64,000 nucleotides of DNA from Rhodovarius crocodyli (GTDB lineage Bacteria > Pseudomonadota > Alphaproteobacteria > Acetobacterales > Acetobacteraceae), in the NCBI GenBank assembly GCA_945901085.1, contig CAMDJV010000001.1, positions 186,001 through 250,000 of the forward strand, in the 5' to 3' direction. Every line of letters starts with the position of its first letter. Position 1 is the stretch's first letter. Under the pieces are notes generated by a model, which saw nothing but the letters and a program-made list of their open reading frames with translations, did no database searches and was not told the DNA's origin. The position numbers and the translations under genes are program-made. Positions 38,344-47,875 of this stretch are shown here, one piece after another.

Positions 38344-40538
38344 TGCTGCTGAAGGAGCAACCGCCCTTGGATCATGCCCTGTTCCGCAACGCCAAAATCA
38401 TCGGCCTCGCCGCCGCTGCGGCCCGGCTGGGGGTAGAGCTTGACCGGCAGATGGTGGCCCTACTCGAGCAGGCGGAGGTGGTAGAGCCGGCCGCCTTGGT
38501 GCGCTGCGCCGTCGATGCCGGCATCCGCGCCAAGGCGCTGCGGCTGCGCTGGAAGGACATGCTCAGCCTGGCCCGTTCCGGCACCCCCACCTTGCTGCTG
38601 CTGCATGAGGAGGGTGCAGCCCTGCTCGATGGCGCCACACCCGACAATGCCGCCCTGCTCCTCAGCAACCCATTGCTGCCCGATGCCGAAAGCGCGCGGG
38701 AGGCGTTTGACGAATTTCGCCTACAGTCGATCTGGACCGGTGTTGCGATCATCCTCAGGCCCGGCGCGGGCCAGCGGGTGGAAGATGGCCCGCTGACCGT
38801 CGGCACGCTGATCCAGGAGGTGATGACGGAAGGCGCCCTGTTCCGTGACATCGGCATCGCCTCCCTGGTGATGGCCTTCCTGAGCGTGGCCCCGCCGCTG
38901 CTGATGATGGCGGTGGTGGACAGGGTGCTGGTCTATCAAAGCTGGGGCACGCTGACCTTGCTCTTTATCGCCATCGCCATCATCGCCTTGCATGACACGC
39001 TGTTGGGTTATGCCCAGCGCAGCCTGCTGGCGGTGGCGGCGGCGCGCATTGATACCCGCATGAGCCTCTTCGTGATGCAGCGCATCCTGCGCCTGCCGCA
39101 GGATTTCTTTGAGAAGATGCGGGTGGGGGAAATCACCAGCAGCGCCTTCTCGGTCAATAAGGTGCAGGAATTTCTCACCGGGCCGGTGTTCAAGGCGATC
39201 CTGGACCTGATCACCCTTCTGGTCCTGCTGCCGGTGCTGTTCTGGATCAATGCCACATTGACCTGGTTCGTCATTGGCTGCGCTGCCCTGATCGGGCTGA
39301 TCATCATGGTCTTCCTGCCCGCCATCGGCCGCGCCCATGGGCGGCTGATCAAGGCCAGCATCGAAAAGGGCTCCACCCTTTACGAAACCATCGCCGGCAT
39401 GCGCACCGTCAAGGTCCTGGCGCTGGAACCCAAGCAGGCGGAGGCGTTCAATCAGAACACAGCCGAGGTGGCGCGGGCCAGGCTCGATATGGCGCGGGTC
39501 TCCAACTGGCCGCAAACGCTCACTGCCCCCATCCAGCAATTCATGACGCTGGGCCTGCTTGCCGTGGGCTGCCTGATGGTGCTGCAGGGCGATGCCGCGA
39601 CCGCCGGTTCGCTGCTCGCTTTCTTTATGATGTCGGGCCGCGTGGCCGGGCCGATGGTGGCGCTGGCCAGCCTCACCGAACGCTGGCAGGAGGCGAAGAC
39701 ATCCATCCACGAGGCCGGCCGCATCATGAGCCAGCGGCCCGAACGTGCCGCGGGCCAGATTGGCATCAGGCCGCAATTTCAGGGCCATATCCGCTTCGAG
39801 GAGGTCACCTTCCAATATCCCGGCACGGTTTCGCCCGCACTCGAAAAGGTCAGCTTTGACATCCCTGCCGGCACCTTTGTCGGCGTGGTCGGCCGCAGCG
39901 GTTCGGGCAAGAGCACCATCACCCGGCTGATCCAGGGCATCTCCACCGGCTATTCCGGTCTGCTGAAGGTGGATGGTGCGGAGCTGCGCGAGATCGATTT
40001 GCGCCATCTTCGGCGCAATCTGGGCGTGGTACTGCAGGATAATTTCCTCTTTCGCGGCACGATCCGCGAGAATATCGCCGCCGGGCGCCAGGGCATCACG
40101 CTGGAGAAAATCATCCATGCCTGCCGCATGGCCGGGGCCGAAGAATTCATCGAACGCCTGCCCCGCGGCTATGACACCTTCATCGAGGAAGGCTCGCCCA
40201 ATATCTCGGGCGGCCAGCGCCAGCGCTTGGCCATTGCCCGCGCCTTGGTGATCGACCCGGCGATCCTGGTGCTTGATGAGGCGACCAGCGCGCTCGACCC
40301 GGAAAGCGAGGCGCTGGTCAATGCCAATATGCTGCGCCTCGCCCGTGGGCGGACCATGCTGGTGGTCTCCCACCGCCTCTCCGCGCTGATCGACGCCGAC
40401 CTGATCCTGGTGCTGGAACGCGGCAAGGTCGTCGATCTTGCCCCGCATGCCGATTTGCTCGCCCGCTGCGAGATCTACCGCAAGCTCTGGCTGCAGCAGA
40501 ACCGCGCTCCCGCCCAGAAGGTGATCATCGATGGTTGA
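38340..40538 (+). CDS. type I secretion system permease/ATPase
   Basis: The 732-residue exporter has an N-terminal C39-like domain (about 1-150) that lacks the catalytic Cys and its ECG motif, so it is a non-cleaving docking domain as in RTX exporters. A permease follows (about 165-450; LPQDFFEKMRVGEITS, TLYETIAGMRTVKVLALEP) and then an ATPase (about 480-730) with Walker A GRSGSGKSTI, signature ISGGQRQRLAIARAL, Walker B ILVLDEATSALD and H-loop VVSHRLSAL. It should secrete a protein with an uncleaved C-terminal signal. The repeat adhesin at 48194, with its RTX-like tail, is the obvious candidate. It overlaps the adaptor gene by eight bases. Confidence 0.93.
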   Translation: MMLLKEQPPLDHALFRNAKIIGLAAAAARLGVELDRQMVALLEQAEVVEPAALVRCAVDAGIRAKALRLRWKDMLSLARSGTPTLLLLHEEGAALLDGATPDNAALLLSNPLLPDAESAREAFDEFRLQSIWTGVAIILRPGAGQRVEDGPLTVGTLIQEVMTEGALFRDIGIASLVMAFLSVAPPLLMMAVVDRVLVYQSWGTLTLLFIAIAIIALHDTLLGYAQRSLLAVAAARIDTRMSLFVMQRILRLPQDFFEKMRVGEITSSAFSVNKVQEFLTGPVFKAILDLITLLVLLPVLFWINATLTWFVIGCAALIGLIIMVFLPAIGRAHGRLIKASIEKGSTLYETIAGMRTVKVLALEPKQAEAFNQNTAEVARARLDMARVSNWPQTLTAPIQQFMTLGLLAVGCLMVLQGDAATAGSLLAFFMMSGRVAGPMVALASLTERWQEAKTSIHEAGRIMSQRPERAAGQIGIRPQFQGHIRFEEVTFQYPGTVSPALEKVSFDIPAGTFVGVVGRSGSGKSTITRLIQGISTGYSGLLKVDGAELREIDLRHLRRNLGVVLQDNFLFRGTIRENIAAGRQGITLEKIIHACRMAGAEEFIERLPRGYDTFIEEGSPNISGGQRQRLAIARALVIDPAILVLDEATSALDPESEALVNANMLRLARGRTMLVVSHRLSALIDADLILVLERGKVVDLAPHADLLARCEIYRKLWLQQNRAPAQKVIIDG

Positions 40539-41892
40539 GACCCTGCAACGCAGCTCCCCCGCCGTGACGAAGGAGCCCCTGAACCTCGTCGCGCTGGAAT
40601 TCGTATCACCCAGCGCGGCCGTCATCGCCAAGCCACCGCCGCGCTTCGCCCGCAATGTGATCTGGATCCTGGCCTCGCTCTTCGCCAGCATTGTGGCCTT
40701 GATGGGGCTGCTGCCGATCGAGCGCGTGGTGGTGGCCCGCGGCCGCCTCATCGCCACCACCCCCACCATCCTGCTGCAGCCGCTGGAAGCCTCCATCGTG
40801 CGCAGCTTTGAGGTTCGCGCCAATCAGGTGGTGCGGGCGGGCGAGTTGATCGCCCGGCTCGACCCCACCTTCACCGGTGCCGATCTCGCTGCGCTGGAAA
40901 ACCAAAATGCCAGCCTGCAGGCCGAGGTTGACCGGCTGGAGGCCGAGGCCGGCGGCCAGAACTATCTCGGGGGGGCCACCACCCAGGCCGCCTTGCAAGC
41001 CGCCATTTTCGCCCAGCGCGCGGCCGAGCGCGCCTTCCGCCTGGAAAATTTCCGCCAGCGTATCAATAGCCTGGACGAGATCAAGCAGCGCGCCGAGGCC
41101 GAGTTGCGGCAGTTGCGTGACCGTCAGGTGATCAGCACCCAGATCGAGGCCATGCGCCGCGAACTTGAACGCGTCCAGGTTGGCAGCCGCCTGCAATCCC
41201 TCCTCGCCGCCGATAGCCGGTTGGAAATCCAGGGCCAGATGGCCAGCGCCGAAGGTATGGCGCGCGGTGCCCAGCGCGATGCCCAGGCCATCGCCGCCGA
41301 GCGGGAGGCCTATATCACCAGCCTGCAAACCCAGATCTCGCAGGATCTGGCAGAGCGTCGGCGCGCGTTCTCCGAAGCACGGGAAAATCTCACCAAGGCA
41401 CGGTTGCGCAGCAGCCTGGTTGAAATGCGGGCGCCGACTGACAGCGTGGTGCTTGAAATCGGCAAAAGCTCGGTCGGTGCGGTGCTGGCGCCGGGCGAAT
41501 TGCTGGTTTCTCTCGTGCCGCTCAATGCCGAGTTGGTGGTGGAAGGCCAGGTGGCGGCGCAGGATCTGGGCTTCGTCGCGATCGGTGACCGGGTGACGAT
41601 CAAGTTCGACAGCTTCCCCTATATCCGCCACGGCTTCGGCCATGGCCGGGTGCAGACCATCAGTGAGGATGCCTTCCGCCAGGACCCCGACACAAGGCAG
41701 CCGCTGCAAATGCCCTTCTTCCGCAGCCGCATCTCCATCGATGAACTCGCCATGCGCAACCTGCCCAATGAGTTCCGCCTGGTGCCCGGCATGCCGGTCA
41801 CGGCGGATATCATCATCGGCCAGCGCACCATTCTGGGTTACCTGTTCCAACGCATTCTGCCGCCGCTGCAGGAAGGCATGCGCGAGCCATGA
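40531..41892 (+). CDS. HlyD-family type I secretion membrane-fusion protein
   Basis: The 453-residue adaptor has a cytoplasmic N terminus, a single span (NVIWILASLFASIVALMGLL, about 43-62), a lipoyl half-motif (LLQPLEASIVRSFEVRANQV), long coiled-coil helices (about 125-300), the second lipoyl half (VEMRAPTDSVVLEIGKSSVG), and a beta-barrel region with FDSFPYIRHGFGHGRVQTIS and a final GMPVTADIIIGQRTILGYLF, all standard for HlyD adaptors of RTX-type systems. No TolC gene is adjacent; the channel could be the one at 3614 or one outside the window. Confidence 0.94.
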   Translation: MVETLQRSSPAVTKEPLNLVALEFVSPSAAVIAKPPPRFARNVIWILASLFASIVALMGLLPIERVVVARGRLIATTPTILLQPLEASIVRSFEVRANQVVRAGELIARLDPTFTGADLAALENQNASLQAEVDRLEAEAGGQNYLGGATTQAALQAAIFAQRAAERAFRLENFRQRINSLDEIKQRAEAELRQLRDRQVISTQIEAMRRELERVQVGSRLQSLLAADSRLEIQGQMASAEGMARGAQRDAQAIAAEREAYITSLQTQISQDLAERRRAFSEARENLTKARLRSSLVEMRAPTDSVVLEIGKSSVGAVLAPGELLVSLVPLNAELVVEGQVAAQDLGFVAIGDRVTIKFDSFPYIRHGFGHGRVQTISEDAFRQDPDTRQPLQMPFFRSRISIDELAMRNLPNEFRLVPGMPVTADIIIGQRTILGYLFQRILPPLQEGMREP

Positions 41893-43622
41893 GCGACCGG
41901 CGCAAAGATGGCTGGAGCGGCGCATTGCGGCGGGCCTTTGGCACCAGCCCACAAGCGGCCCGGGCAGAGGATGCGCCCGCGCTTGGCCCGGCGCAGGGCG
42001 ATTTGCGCCGCGCCATGGCCGATGCCCGCGCCGGCAAGCCTCAGGCGCAAAAACGCGTCGCCGCCGCCTATCTGCGCGGCGAGGGTGTGCCGCCAAACCC
42101 GGCCGAAGGCGTGCGCTGGCTGGAAGCCGCCGCCCAGGCCGGCGATGGTGAGGCACAGGCAAGCCTGGCCACCATGCTGTTTCGCGGCCTCACGGCGCCG
42201 CCACGCTCGGGCGCTTTTGGCCAGGCCGGCGTCAGTGCCGATCCCGCCCGTGCCCGGGCGCTCGCCCAGCAGGCGGCCGAGGCGGGGGAAAGTGATGGCC
42301 AGGCGCTGCTGGGCTATCTCTGGAGCACCGGCGAGGGTGGCCCGCGCGATTACGAGCGGGCCGCGTGTTTTTACGAGCAGGCGGTGGCTGGCGGCAGTAT
42401 GCAGGCGGCACTCGGCCTTGGGCTCATCCGTCTGCTGGGCCTCGATGGGGTGACGGATACGGCGCGGGCCGCGGCCCTTCTCACTCGCGCGGCTGAGGCT
42501 GATGTTGCCACCGCCATTTATGTGCTCGGCACGCTGCATGAGGCGGGGGTGCCGCCCATCGCCCCCGATGAGGCCGCCGCTGCCAGCTTCTACAGGCGCG
42601 CGGCCGAGGCCGGGGTCAGGCCCGCCAAGGCACGGCTCGGCCTTGCTTTGATGCATGGCTGGGGCGTTGCGCGCAACATGCCTGCCGCCGAGACCTGGCT
42701 GCGCCGCGCCGCGTTGGAGGGCGATGCCGAGGCCGCGGCCATCGTGGGCGACCTGCAATGCGATAGCAGCCACGGCGTGCCCAACCTGCTCGAAGCGGCC
42801 GGCTGGTATCAAATGGCGGCCGAGCAGGGCCATCGCCTGGCCGCGCGCAAGCTGGGGCTGATGTATCTGGCCGGGCGCGGCGTGTCCGCCGATGCCGAGA
42901 CGGCGATGCGCTGGCTGGAACAGGCGGCCGAGGCGGGGGATCGCATCGCCATCTTCGACCTTGGAATGGCAGCCACCGAGGCCGAGGGCGGGGTGCGGGT
43001 GATGGCCGGCCTGCTGCCCCGCCTGCGCGCCCTGGCCGAGGAGGGCGACCCGGTGGCGGCCTATAACCTCGCCGTCTGCCTGCATAATGGCAGCGGCATT
43101 GCCGCCGATCCGCATGAGGCGCGGCGATGGCTCGAAAAATCCGCGCCGCATGTGGTCAATGCGGCCTATTGGCTGGGCCGATTGCTGGTTGATGGCGCAA
43201 TGGGGCCGCCCGCGCCGGAAGCCGCCCTGCCCTGGCTGCGCCGCGCCGCCGCCGAGGGCATGCCCGACGCGGTCGCGCTGCTGGCTGATATGACGCTCAA
43301 TGGCCTGGGTTTGCCGGCCGATGCCATGGCGGCCCTGGAGCTTTTCATCCAGGCGGCCCATTCCGGCCATGTCGGTGCGGCCTTCGCCTGTGGCGCGCTG
43401 CTCGGCGGCGGCCATCCGGTGCCCGAGGACAGGCCGCGGGCCGAGCGCTTCTTCCGCCAGGCGGCCCAGCAGGGCCATCCCAGGGCGCAGATGATGCTGG
43501 GGCGCTACCTGCTGCGCGGCCTGGGCGGCACGCAGGATACGACACAGGCCGCGCAATGGCTGGAGAAGGCAGCCGCGCAGGGTGTGGAGGAGGCGCGGGC
43601 GATGCTGAAAGCTGCGGGTTAG
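41889..43622 (+). CDS. Sel1-repeat (SLR/TPR-like) protein
   Basis: The 577-residue protein is built almost wholly of Sel1-like repeats of about 36 residues, for instance AQKRVAAAYLRGEGVPPNPA, QALLGYLWSTGEGGPRDYE and ARKLGLMYLAGRGVSADAET. At least ten units cover residues 40-575. There is no signal peptide, so it is likely cytosolic. Sel1 solenoids act as protein-binding scaffolds. Its start overlaps the adaptor stop (ATGA), tying it to the secretion operon, where it may help regulate or assemble the machinery or hold its cargo. Confidence 0.92.
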   Translation: MSDRRKDGWSGALRRAFGTSPQAARAEDAPALGPAQGDLRRAMADARAGKPQAQKRVAAAYLRGEGVPPNPAEGVRWLEAAAQAGDGEAQASLATMLFRGLTAPPRSGAFGQAGVSADPARARALAQQAAEAGESDGQALLGYLWSTGEGGPRDYERAACFYEQAVAGGSMQAALGLGLIRLLGLDGVTDTARAAALLTRAAEADVATAIYVLGTLHEAGVPPIAPDEAAAASFYRRAAEAGVRPAKARLGLALMHGWGVARNMPAAETWLRRAALEGDAEAAAIVGDLQCDSSHGVPNLLEAAGWYQMAAEQGHRLAARKLGLMYLAGRGVSADAETAMRWLEQAAEAGDRIAIFDLGMAATEAEGGVRVMAGLLPRLRALAEEGDPVAAYNLAVCLHNGSGIAADPHEARRWLEKSAPHVVNAAYWLGRLLVDGAMGPPAPEAALPWLRRAAAEGMPDAVALLADMTLNGLGLPADAMAALELFIQAAHSGHVGAAFACGALLGGGHPVPEDRPRAERFFRQAAQQGHPRAQMMLGRYLLRGLGGTQDTTQAAQWLEKAAAQGVEEARAMLKAAG

Positions 43623-43687
43623 AACGTATCGATGGCCCTGGGGGTGAGCGCTGCAGCCCCAAAGCCATCTCCAGCCGCCAACTGCGC

Positions 43688-44662
43688 CTAATCCTGCCGG
43701 ACGCCCAGGCGCTGGATTACCTCGGTCCAGCGTGCAAGATCCTCGCGCATGATGATGGCCAACGCCTCGGGCCCGGCCTCGCGCGTCTCCAGCGCCTGGG
43801 CAGCGAAGCGGTCCCGCAGCGCGGTGTTCTGCACGGCCCGGCGCAGATCGGCGTCGATTTTCTGCACGATGGGGGCTGGTATGCCGGCCGGCCCCAGCAC
43901 CGCATACCAGGTGCCGGCATCAAAGCCGGGATAGCCGGATTCCGCCAGGGTGGGCACATTGGGCAGGGCTTGGGCGCGGGCGGCGCCGGTGGTGGCAATC
44001 GCCCGCAACCGCCCCGCCTGCACCGCGGGCACAGCCAGCACCGGATTGTGGAACATGGCCTGCACCTGGCCCGCCAGCAGCGCAGTATGCGCCGGTGCGG
44101 CGCCCTGGAAGGGCACGTGGGTGAATTCGACGCCGGCGCGAATGCGGAACAATTCTGGCGTCAGATGCGTGGGCGTGCCCACACCAGCGGAGGTGATGGT
44201 GATCTCGCCCGGCCGCGCCCGCAGCAGCGCCTCGAACTCGGCGAGGTTCTGCGCCGGCACCGAGGGGTGCAGCACCACCACAAGGCCATAATAGGCCACC
44301 TGGGTGATAGGGGTGAAATCGGCAATCGGGTCAAAGGGCAGCCGCCGGTACAAGGCCGCACCCTGCACATGGGAGGAGGCGACGACCACCAGCGTATGCC
44401 CATCGGGTGCAGCGCGCGCCGCCGCCTCGGCGCCGATATTGCCGCCCGCGCCGCCACGATTTTCGACGATGACAGGCTGGCCCCAGGATTCGCTCAGGCG
44501 CTCGGCCAGGATACGGCCGATGACATCAGCCGGCCCACCGGGCGGGAAGGTGACGATCAGCCGCACCGGCCGTGTCGGCCAGGCCTGGGCGGCAGCGGGC
44601 GTGGCAATCGCGGGCAAGGCAGCGGCGGCAAGCGCCGGCAGGGCGCGGCGGGGAATGGGCAT
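43688..44662 (-). CDS. Bug/TctC-type receptor (orphan)
   Basis: The 324-residue periplasmic binding protein has leader PRRALPALAAAALPAIATPAAAQA, cleaved near AAA|QA. It has the family start AWPTRPVRLIVTFPPGGPAD and the middle block TITSAGVGTPTHLTPELF. Organic acids are the usual ligands. No TctAB membrane genes are near. It diverges from the SDR gene at 44771 with a 108-base shared regulatory gap. AGGAG lies eight bases before the ATG. Confidence 0.9.
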   Translation of the reverse strand: MPIPRRALPALAAAALPAIATPAAAQAWPTRPVRLIVTFPPGGPADVIGRILAERLSESWGQPVIVENRGGAGGNIGAEAAARAAPDGHTLVVVASSHVQGAALYRRLPFDPIADFTPITQVAYYGLVVVLHPSVPAQNLAEFEALLRARPGEITITSAGVGTPTHLTPELFRIRAGVEFTHVPFQGAAPAHTALLAGQVQAMFHNPVLAVPAVQAGRLRAIATTGAARAQALPNVPTLAESGYPGFDAGTWYAVLGPAGIPAPIVQKIDADLRRAVQNTALRDRFAAQALETREAGPEALAIIMREDLARWTEVIQRLGVRQD

Positions 44663-44770
44663 GGCGTTTCTCCTGGCCGCCTCTGGATGGGCGGTGCTGG
44701 AGCGAGGTTAGGCCAATTGACAGGCGGGGCGCGAGGGGTCGAACTCACTATCCACACAGGGAAGAAGCGC

Positions 44771-45559
44771 ATGGAATTGGGTTTGCGCGGCCGCAAGGCC
44801 GTGGTCACTGGCGGCTCGCTTGGCATTGGCCGGGCCATTGCACGGGAATTGGCGGCCGAGGGCGTGGCGGTGGCCATCATTGCCCGCGATCCGGCCCGGC
44901 TGGAGGCGGCGGCAGCGGAGATCACCCGGGAGACCAATACGCCCTGCATCGCCATCCCAGCCGACCTGACCGACGCCGCGGCGCTGGAGGCGGCGATCGG
45001 CGCCGCGCAATCCGCCCTGGGCCATATTGATATCCTGATCAACAATGCCGGCGCCACACCCATGGGCCGCATTGGCGATATGGATGACGCGACCTGGATG
45101 AAATCCATCAATCTCAAGCTGATGGGCTATATGCGCTGCGCGCGCATCCTGACGCCGCCGATGCGGGCGCGCAAATGGGGGCGGGTGATCAATATCATCG
45201 GCCGTTCGGGCCATCAGCCACGGCCCAATTACATCACCGGCAGCGCGGTCAATGCCTCGCTGCTCTCCTTTACCCTGGCGCTGGCGGCGGAATGCGCGCC
45301 GGATAATGTGCTGGTCACCGGGGTGAACCCCGGGCCCATCGCCACCCCGCGCTGGGATACGGTGGTGGCGCAGGGTGCCGCTGGCATGGGCCGCTCGGCC
45401 GAGGCGGAGAATGCCGCCGCCATTGCAACCGTCGGGTTGGGCCGGGTGGGCACGGCCGAAGAATGTTCGGGTCTCGTGGCCTTCTTGTGTTCTGACCGGG
45501 CGGGCTTCATCACCGGCACCAATATCGATGTGGATGGCGGCGGCACGCGCTGCATCTGA
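44771..45559 (+). CDS. SDR-family protein with altered catalytic motif
   Basis: The 262-residue SDR fold has VVTGGSLGIGRAIARELAAE at the N terminus, NNAGATPMGRIGDMDD in the middle and INIIGRSGHQPRPNYITGSA where the Ser-Tyr-x-x-x-Lys site is expected. Tyr is there, but the +4 residue is Ser (YITGS), so the usual catalytic Lys is missing. GVNPGPIATPRWDT and FLCSDRAGFITGTNIDVDGG close the domain. A group of SDRs with YIxGS-type sites exists, and its chemistry is uncertain. The large upstream open frame is a shadow. It precedes a ModA-like gene by 12 bases. Confidence 0.88.
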   Translation: MELGLRGRKAVVTGGSLGIGRAIARELAAEGVAVAIIARDPARLEAAAAEITRETNTPCIAIPADLTDAAALEAAIGAAQSALGHIDILINNAGATPMGRIGDMDDATWMKSINLKLMGYMRCARILTPPMRARKWGRVINIIGRSGHQPRPNYITGSAVNASLLSFTLALAAECAPDNVLVTGVNPGPIATPRWDTVVAQGAAGMGRSAEAENAAAIATVGLGRVGTAEECSGLVAFLCSDRAGFITGTNIDVDGGGTRCI

Positions 45560-45571
45560 AAGGGCTGAACA

Positions 45572-46231
45572 ATGCGGGTGATGAGCACCTTGGCGGTGGC
45601 GGTGGTGTTGCGCGGCCTCACGCCGCGCGCACCGGTGGCAATGGCGGTGGAATTTGACCCCACGATGCGACTGCTCAAGCGGATCGAGGGCGGCGAGCGG
45701 GCGGATATCGCCATCCTCACAGATGCGGGGGTGGAGGGGCTGATGGCCCAAGGCGTGCTGGTGCCTGGCAGCCGGCGGGATTTGGCGCTGAGCCATATCG
45801 GCATGGCGGTGAAGGCGGGCGCTCCCCGGCCGGATATTTCCACCCTCGCGGCGCTGCAGGCCACACTGCTGGCGGCCCCCTCCATCGCCTATTCCGGCGC
45901 GGGGGCGAGTGGGCTGTTCTTTGCTGGGCTGCTGGAGCGGCTGGGGATTGCCGAGGCGGTGAACGCCAAGGCCACCATCATTCCGCAGGGCTTCACAGCG
46001 GCGCTGGCAGCGCGGGGCGAGGTGGCGCTGGCCATTCAGCAGATCAGCGAATTGATGGCGGTGGAGGGGGTGGAGATCCTGGGCAAGCTGCCGCCGGAGG
46101 CCAATACCGGGGCGATCTTCTCGGCCGGGCTATTTGCCGGGGCTGATCAGGCTGCTGCTGGGGCGCTGGATTGGCTGGCGGCGGCGATGGATGCGCCAAC
46201 CCTGGCGGCGGGCGGGCTGGAGCGCCCCTGA
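45572..46231 (+). CDS. ModA-like extracellular-solute-binding-fold protein without signal peptide
   Basis: The 219-residue protein has the two-lobe periplasmic-binding fold of the molybdate-type group: ERADIAILTDAGVEGLMAQG, GSRRDLALSHIGMAVKAGAP, SIAYSGAGASGLFFAGLLER, and VALAIQQISELMAVEGVEIL. The N terminus (MRVMSTLAVAVVLRGLTPR) lacks the basic start, hydrophobic core and cleavage site of a convincing signal peptide, so the protein may remain in the cytosol. No modBC genes follow. The gene is 12 bases after the SDR gene and is probably co-transcribed with it. Confidence 0.8.
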   Translation: MRVMSTLAVAVVLRGLTPRAPVAMAVEFDPTMRLLKRIEGGERADIAILTDAGVEGLMAQGVLVPGSRRDLALSHIGMAVKAGAPRPDISTLAALQATLLAAPSIAYSGAGASGLFFAGLLERLGIAEAVNAKATIIPQGFTAALAARGEVALAIQQISELMAVEGVEILGKLPPEANTGAIFSAGLFAGADQAAAGALDWLAAAMDAPTLAAGGLERP

Positions 46232-46351
46232 TGCGGCCGGCGAAGGCCCGGTAACGCGCCACGGCCGCTGCGCGATATGCTGCCGCCTTTGGCTGAGGAT
46301 GGGCCAGTATAGCGCCTTGCCGCCGGCAGGATCGGAGCAAAGGGGCAGCGA

Positions 46352-47875
46352 ATGACCCAGGATTGGGATGGCGGCTATATCGCCGATATTGGCTATACGC
46401 ATGACTATTTCTTCGAGATGTCGCCGGCGCATATTGGTCTGGCGCTGCTGCTCAGCGGCTATGCCGCCCCCGACCACACCCGCCCCTTCGCCTATTGCGA
46501 GTTGGGATGCGGCCAGGGGCTGACCACCAATGTGCTGGCCGCGGCCAACCCCACCGGGGCTTTCTGGGCCAATGATTTCAACCCGGCCCATATCAACAAT
46601 GCCCAAGCCCTGGCCATGGCGGCGGGCAGCGGCAATGTCACCTTCCTCGACCATGATTTTGCCGCCATGGCGAAGGCCGACCTGCCGCAATTCGATTTCA
46701 TCGCGCTGCATGGCATTTGGTCTTGGGTGAATGAGGCGGCGCGGCAGGCGGTGCTGGCGTTTATCACCCAGCGGCTGCGGGTGGGGGGCGTGGTGTATGT
46801 CAGCTACAATGCGCTGCCCGGCTGGGCCGCCGCCATGCCGCTGCGCGAGGTGATGCAGCATTATGGCCGGGGCGAGACCAGCCAGCAGCGCGTGGCAGCG
46901 GGCCAGCAGATCGCAGCGCGGCTGGAGGCGCTGGGCGGGGCCGCCTTTGCCGAAAACCCGGCCATGGGCGCCAAGCTGAAAAGCCTGGCCGGCAAGCCGG
47001 TGGCCTATCTGGCGCATGAGTATTTCAACGCCGTTTTCGCGCCCAGTTATTTTCGTGAGGTCGCCGCCAGCATGGGGTTTGCCAAGCTGGGCTATGCGGC
47101 CTCATCGCATTTGCGCGACAATGAAGATGGGTTGCATTTCAATGCCGAGGCGCAGGCGCTGCTGGCGGAATTCGCCCACCCCGTGGCGCGCGAGGGCATG
47201 CGCGACTTTCTCACCAACCGGCAATTCCGCCGGGATATTTTCATCCGCGGGCCAAGGCGCCTCACTCCGGGCGCGCAAACCGAGGCGCTCTTGCGCCAGC
47301 GCCTGGCGCTGGTGGCGCCCGACCCCGACACACTCGCCCTGGTCATGAAACTGCCCGGCGGCGAGGTCAATCTCAAGCCTGGGGTCTATCGCCCGATCCT
47401 CCAGGCTCTGGCCCGCAGGCCGATGCGGGTGGCCGAGCTTCTGGCCGAGCCCGCGATTGCCGCCCTGGGCCAGCCTATTGTGTTGGAGGCGGTGCGGATG
47501 CTCTGCGTCATGCATGCGGTGATGGCCGCCCTGCCGGAGGAGGGCGAGGCGCAGCGCCGGGCCTCGACCGAGCGTTTCAACGCCGCCGTGATGGCCCTGG
47601 CGCGGCATGCCGATGGGCTTCGCACCCTGGCCTCCCCCGTGCTGGGCGGCGGCGTGGCGGCCAATCGGTTTGACCAGCTTTTCCTGCTGGCCGCGGCGCA
47701 AGGGCGCCCGCCCGTTGATGTTGCCTGGCAGGCGTTGCAAGCGCAGGGCCAGCGGGTGGCCCAGGGCGGCAATTCGCTGCAGGGCGAGGCGGAAAACCGC
47801 GCGGCGCTTACGACGATTCATGGTGAATTCGCCCATCAGCGCCTGCCCGCACTGCGCCGGCTGGGCGTGGCCTGA
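46352..47875 (+). CDS. SAM methyltransferase with C-terminal methyltransferase-regulatory domain
   Basis: The 507-residue protein starts TQDWDGGYIADIGYTHDYFF and has SAM motif I YCELGCGQGLTTNVLAAANP, an acidic ANDFNPAHINNA and FDFIALHGIWSWVNE as motif IV. The region after residue 220 (AYLAHEYFNAVFAPSYFREV onwards) matches the methyltransferase-regulatory domain (PF10119-like), followed by a C-terminal part with EVNLKPGVYRPIL. Such proteins often sit beside large surface proteins or glycan genes. Here the next gene is the repeat adhesin, 318 bases downstream. The substrate is not known. Confidence 0.88.
   Translation: MTQDWDGGYIADIGYTHDYFFEMSPAHIGLALLLSGYAAPDHTRPFAYCELGCGQGLTTNVLAAANPTGAFWANDFNPAHINNAQALAMAAGSGNVTFLDHDFAAMAKADLPQFDFIALHGIWSWVNEAARQAVLAFITQRLRVGGVVYVSYNALPGWAAAMPLREVMQHYGRGETSQQRVAAGQQIAARLEALGGAAFAENPAMGAKLKSLAGKPVAYLAHEYFNAVFAPSYFREVAASMGFAKLGYAASSHLRDNEDGLHFNAEAQALLAEFAHPVAREGMRDFLTNRQFRRDIFIRGPRRLTPGAQTEALLRQRLALVAPDPDTLALVMKLPGGEVNLKPGVYRPILQALARRPMRVAELLAEPAIAALGQPIVLEAVRMLCVMHAVMAALPEEGEAQRRASTERFNAAVMALARHADGLRTLASPVLGGGVAANRFDQLFLLAAAQGRPPVDVAWQALQAQGQRVAQGGNSLQGEAENRAALTTIHGEFAHQRLPALRRLGVA

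Noticed and set aside
38721-40823. 700-codon open frame antisense to the T1SS ABC gene
   Set aside because: Rich in His/Gln/Gly/Asp repeats of shadow type, with no motif; the plus strand has all ABC motifs.
41838-43556. 572-codon frame antisense to the Sel1-repeat gene
   Set aside because: It mirrors the repeat pattern of the Sel1 gene and has no motif of its own.
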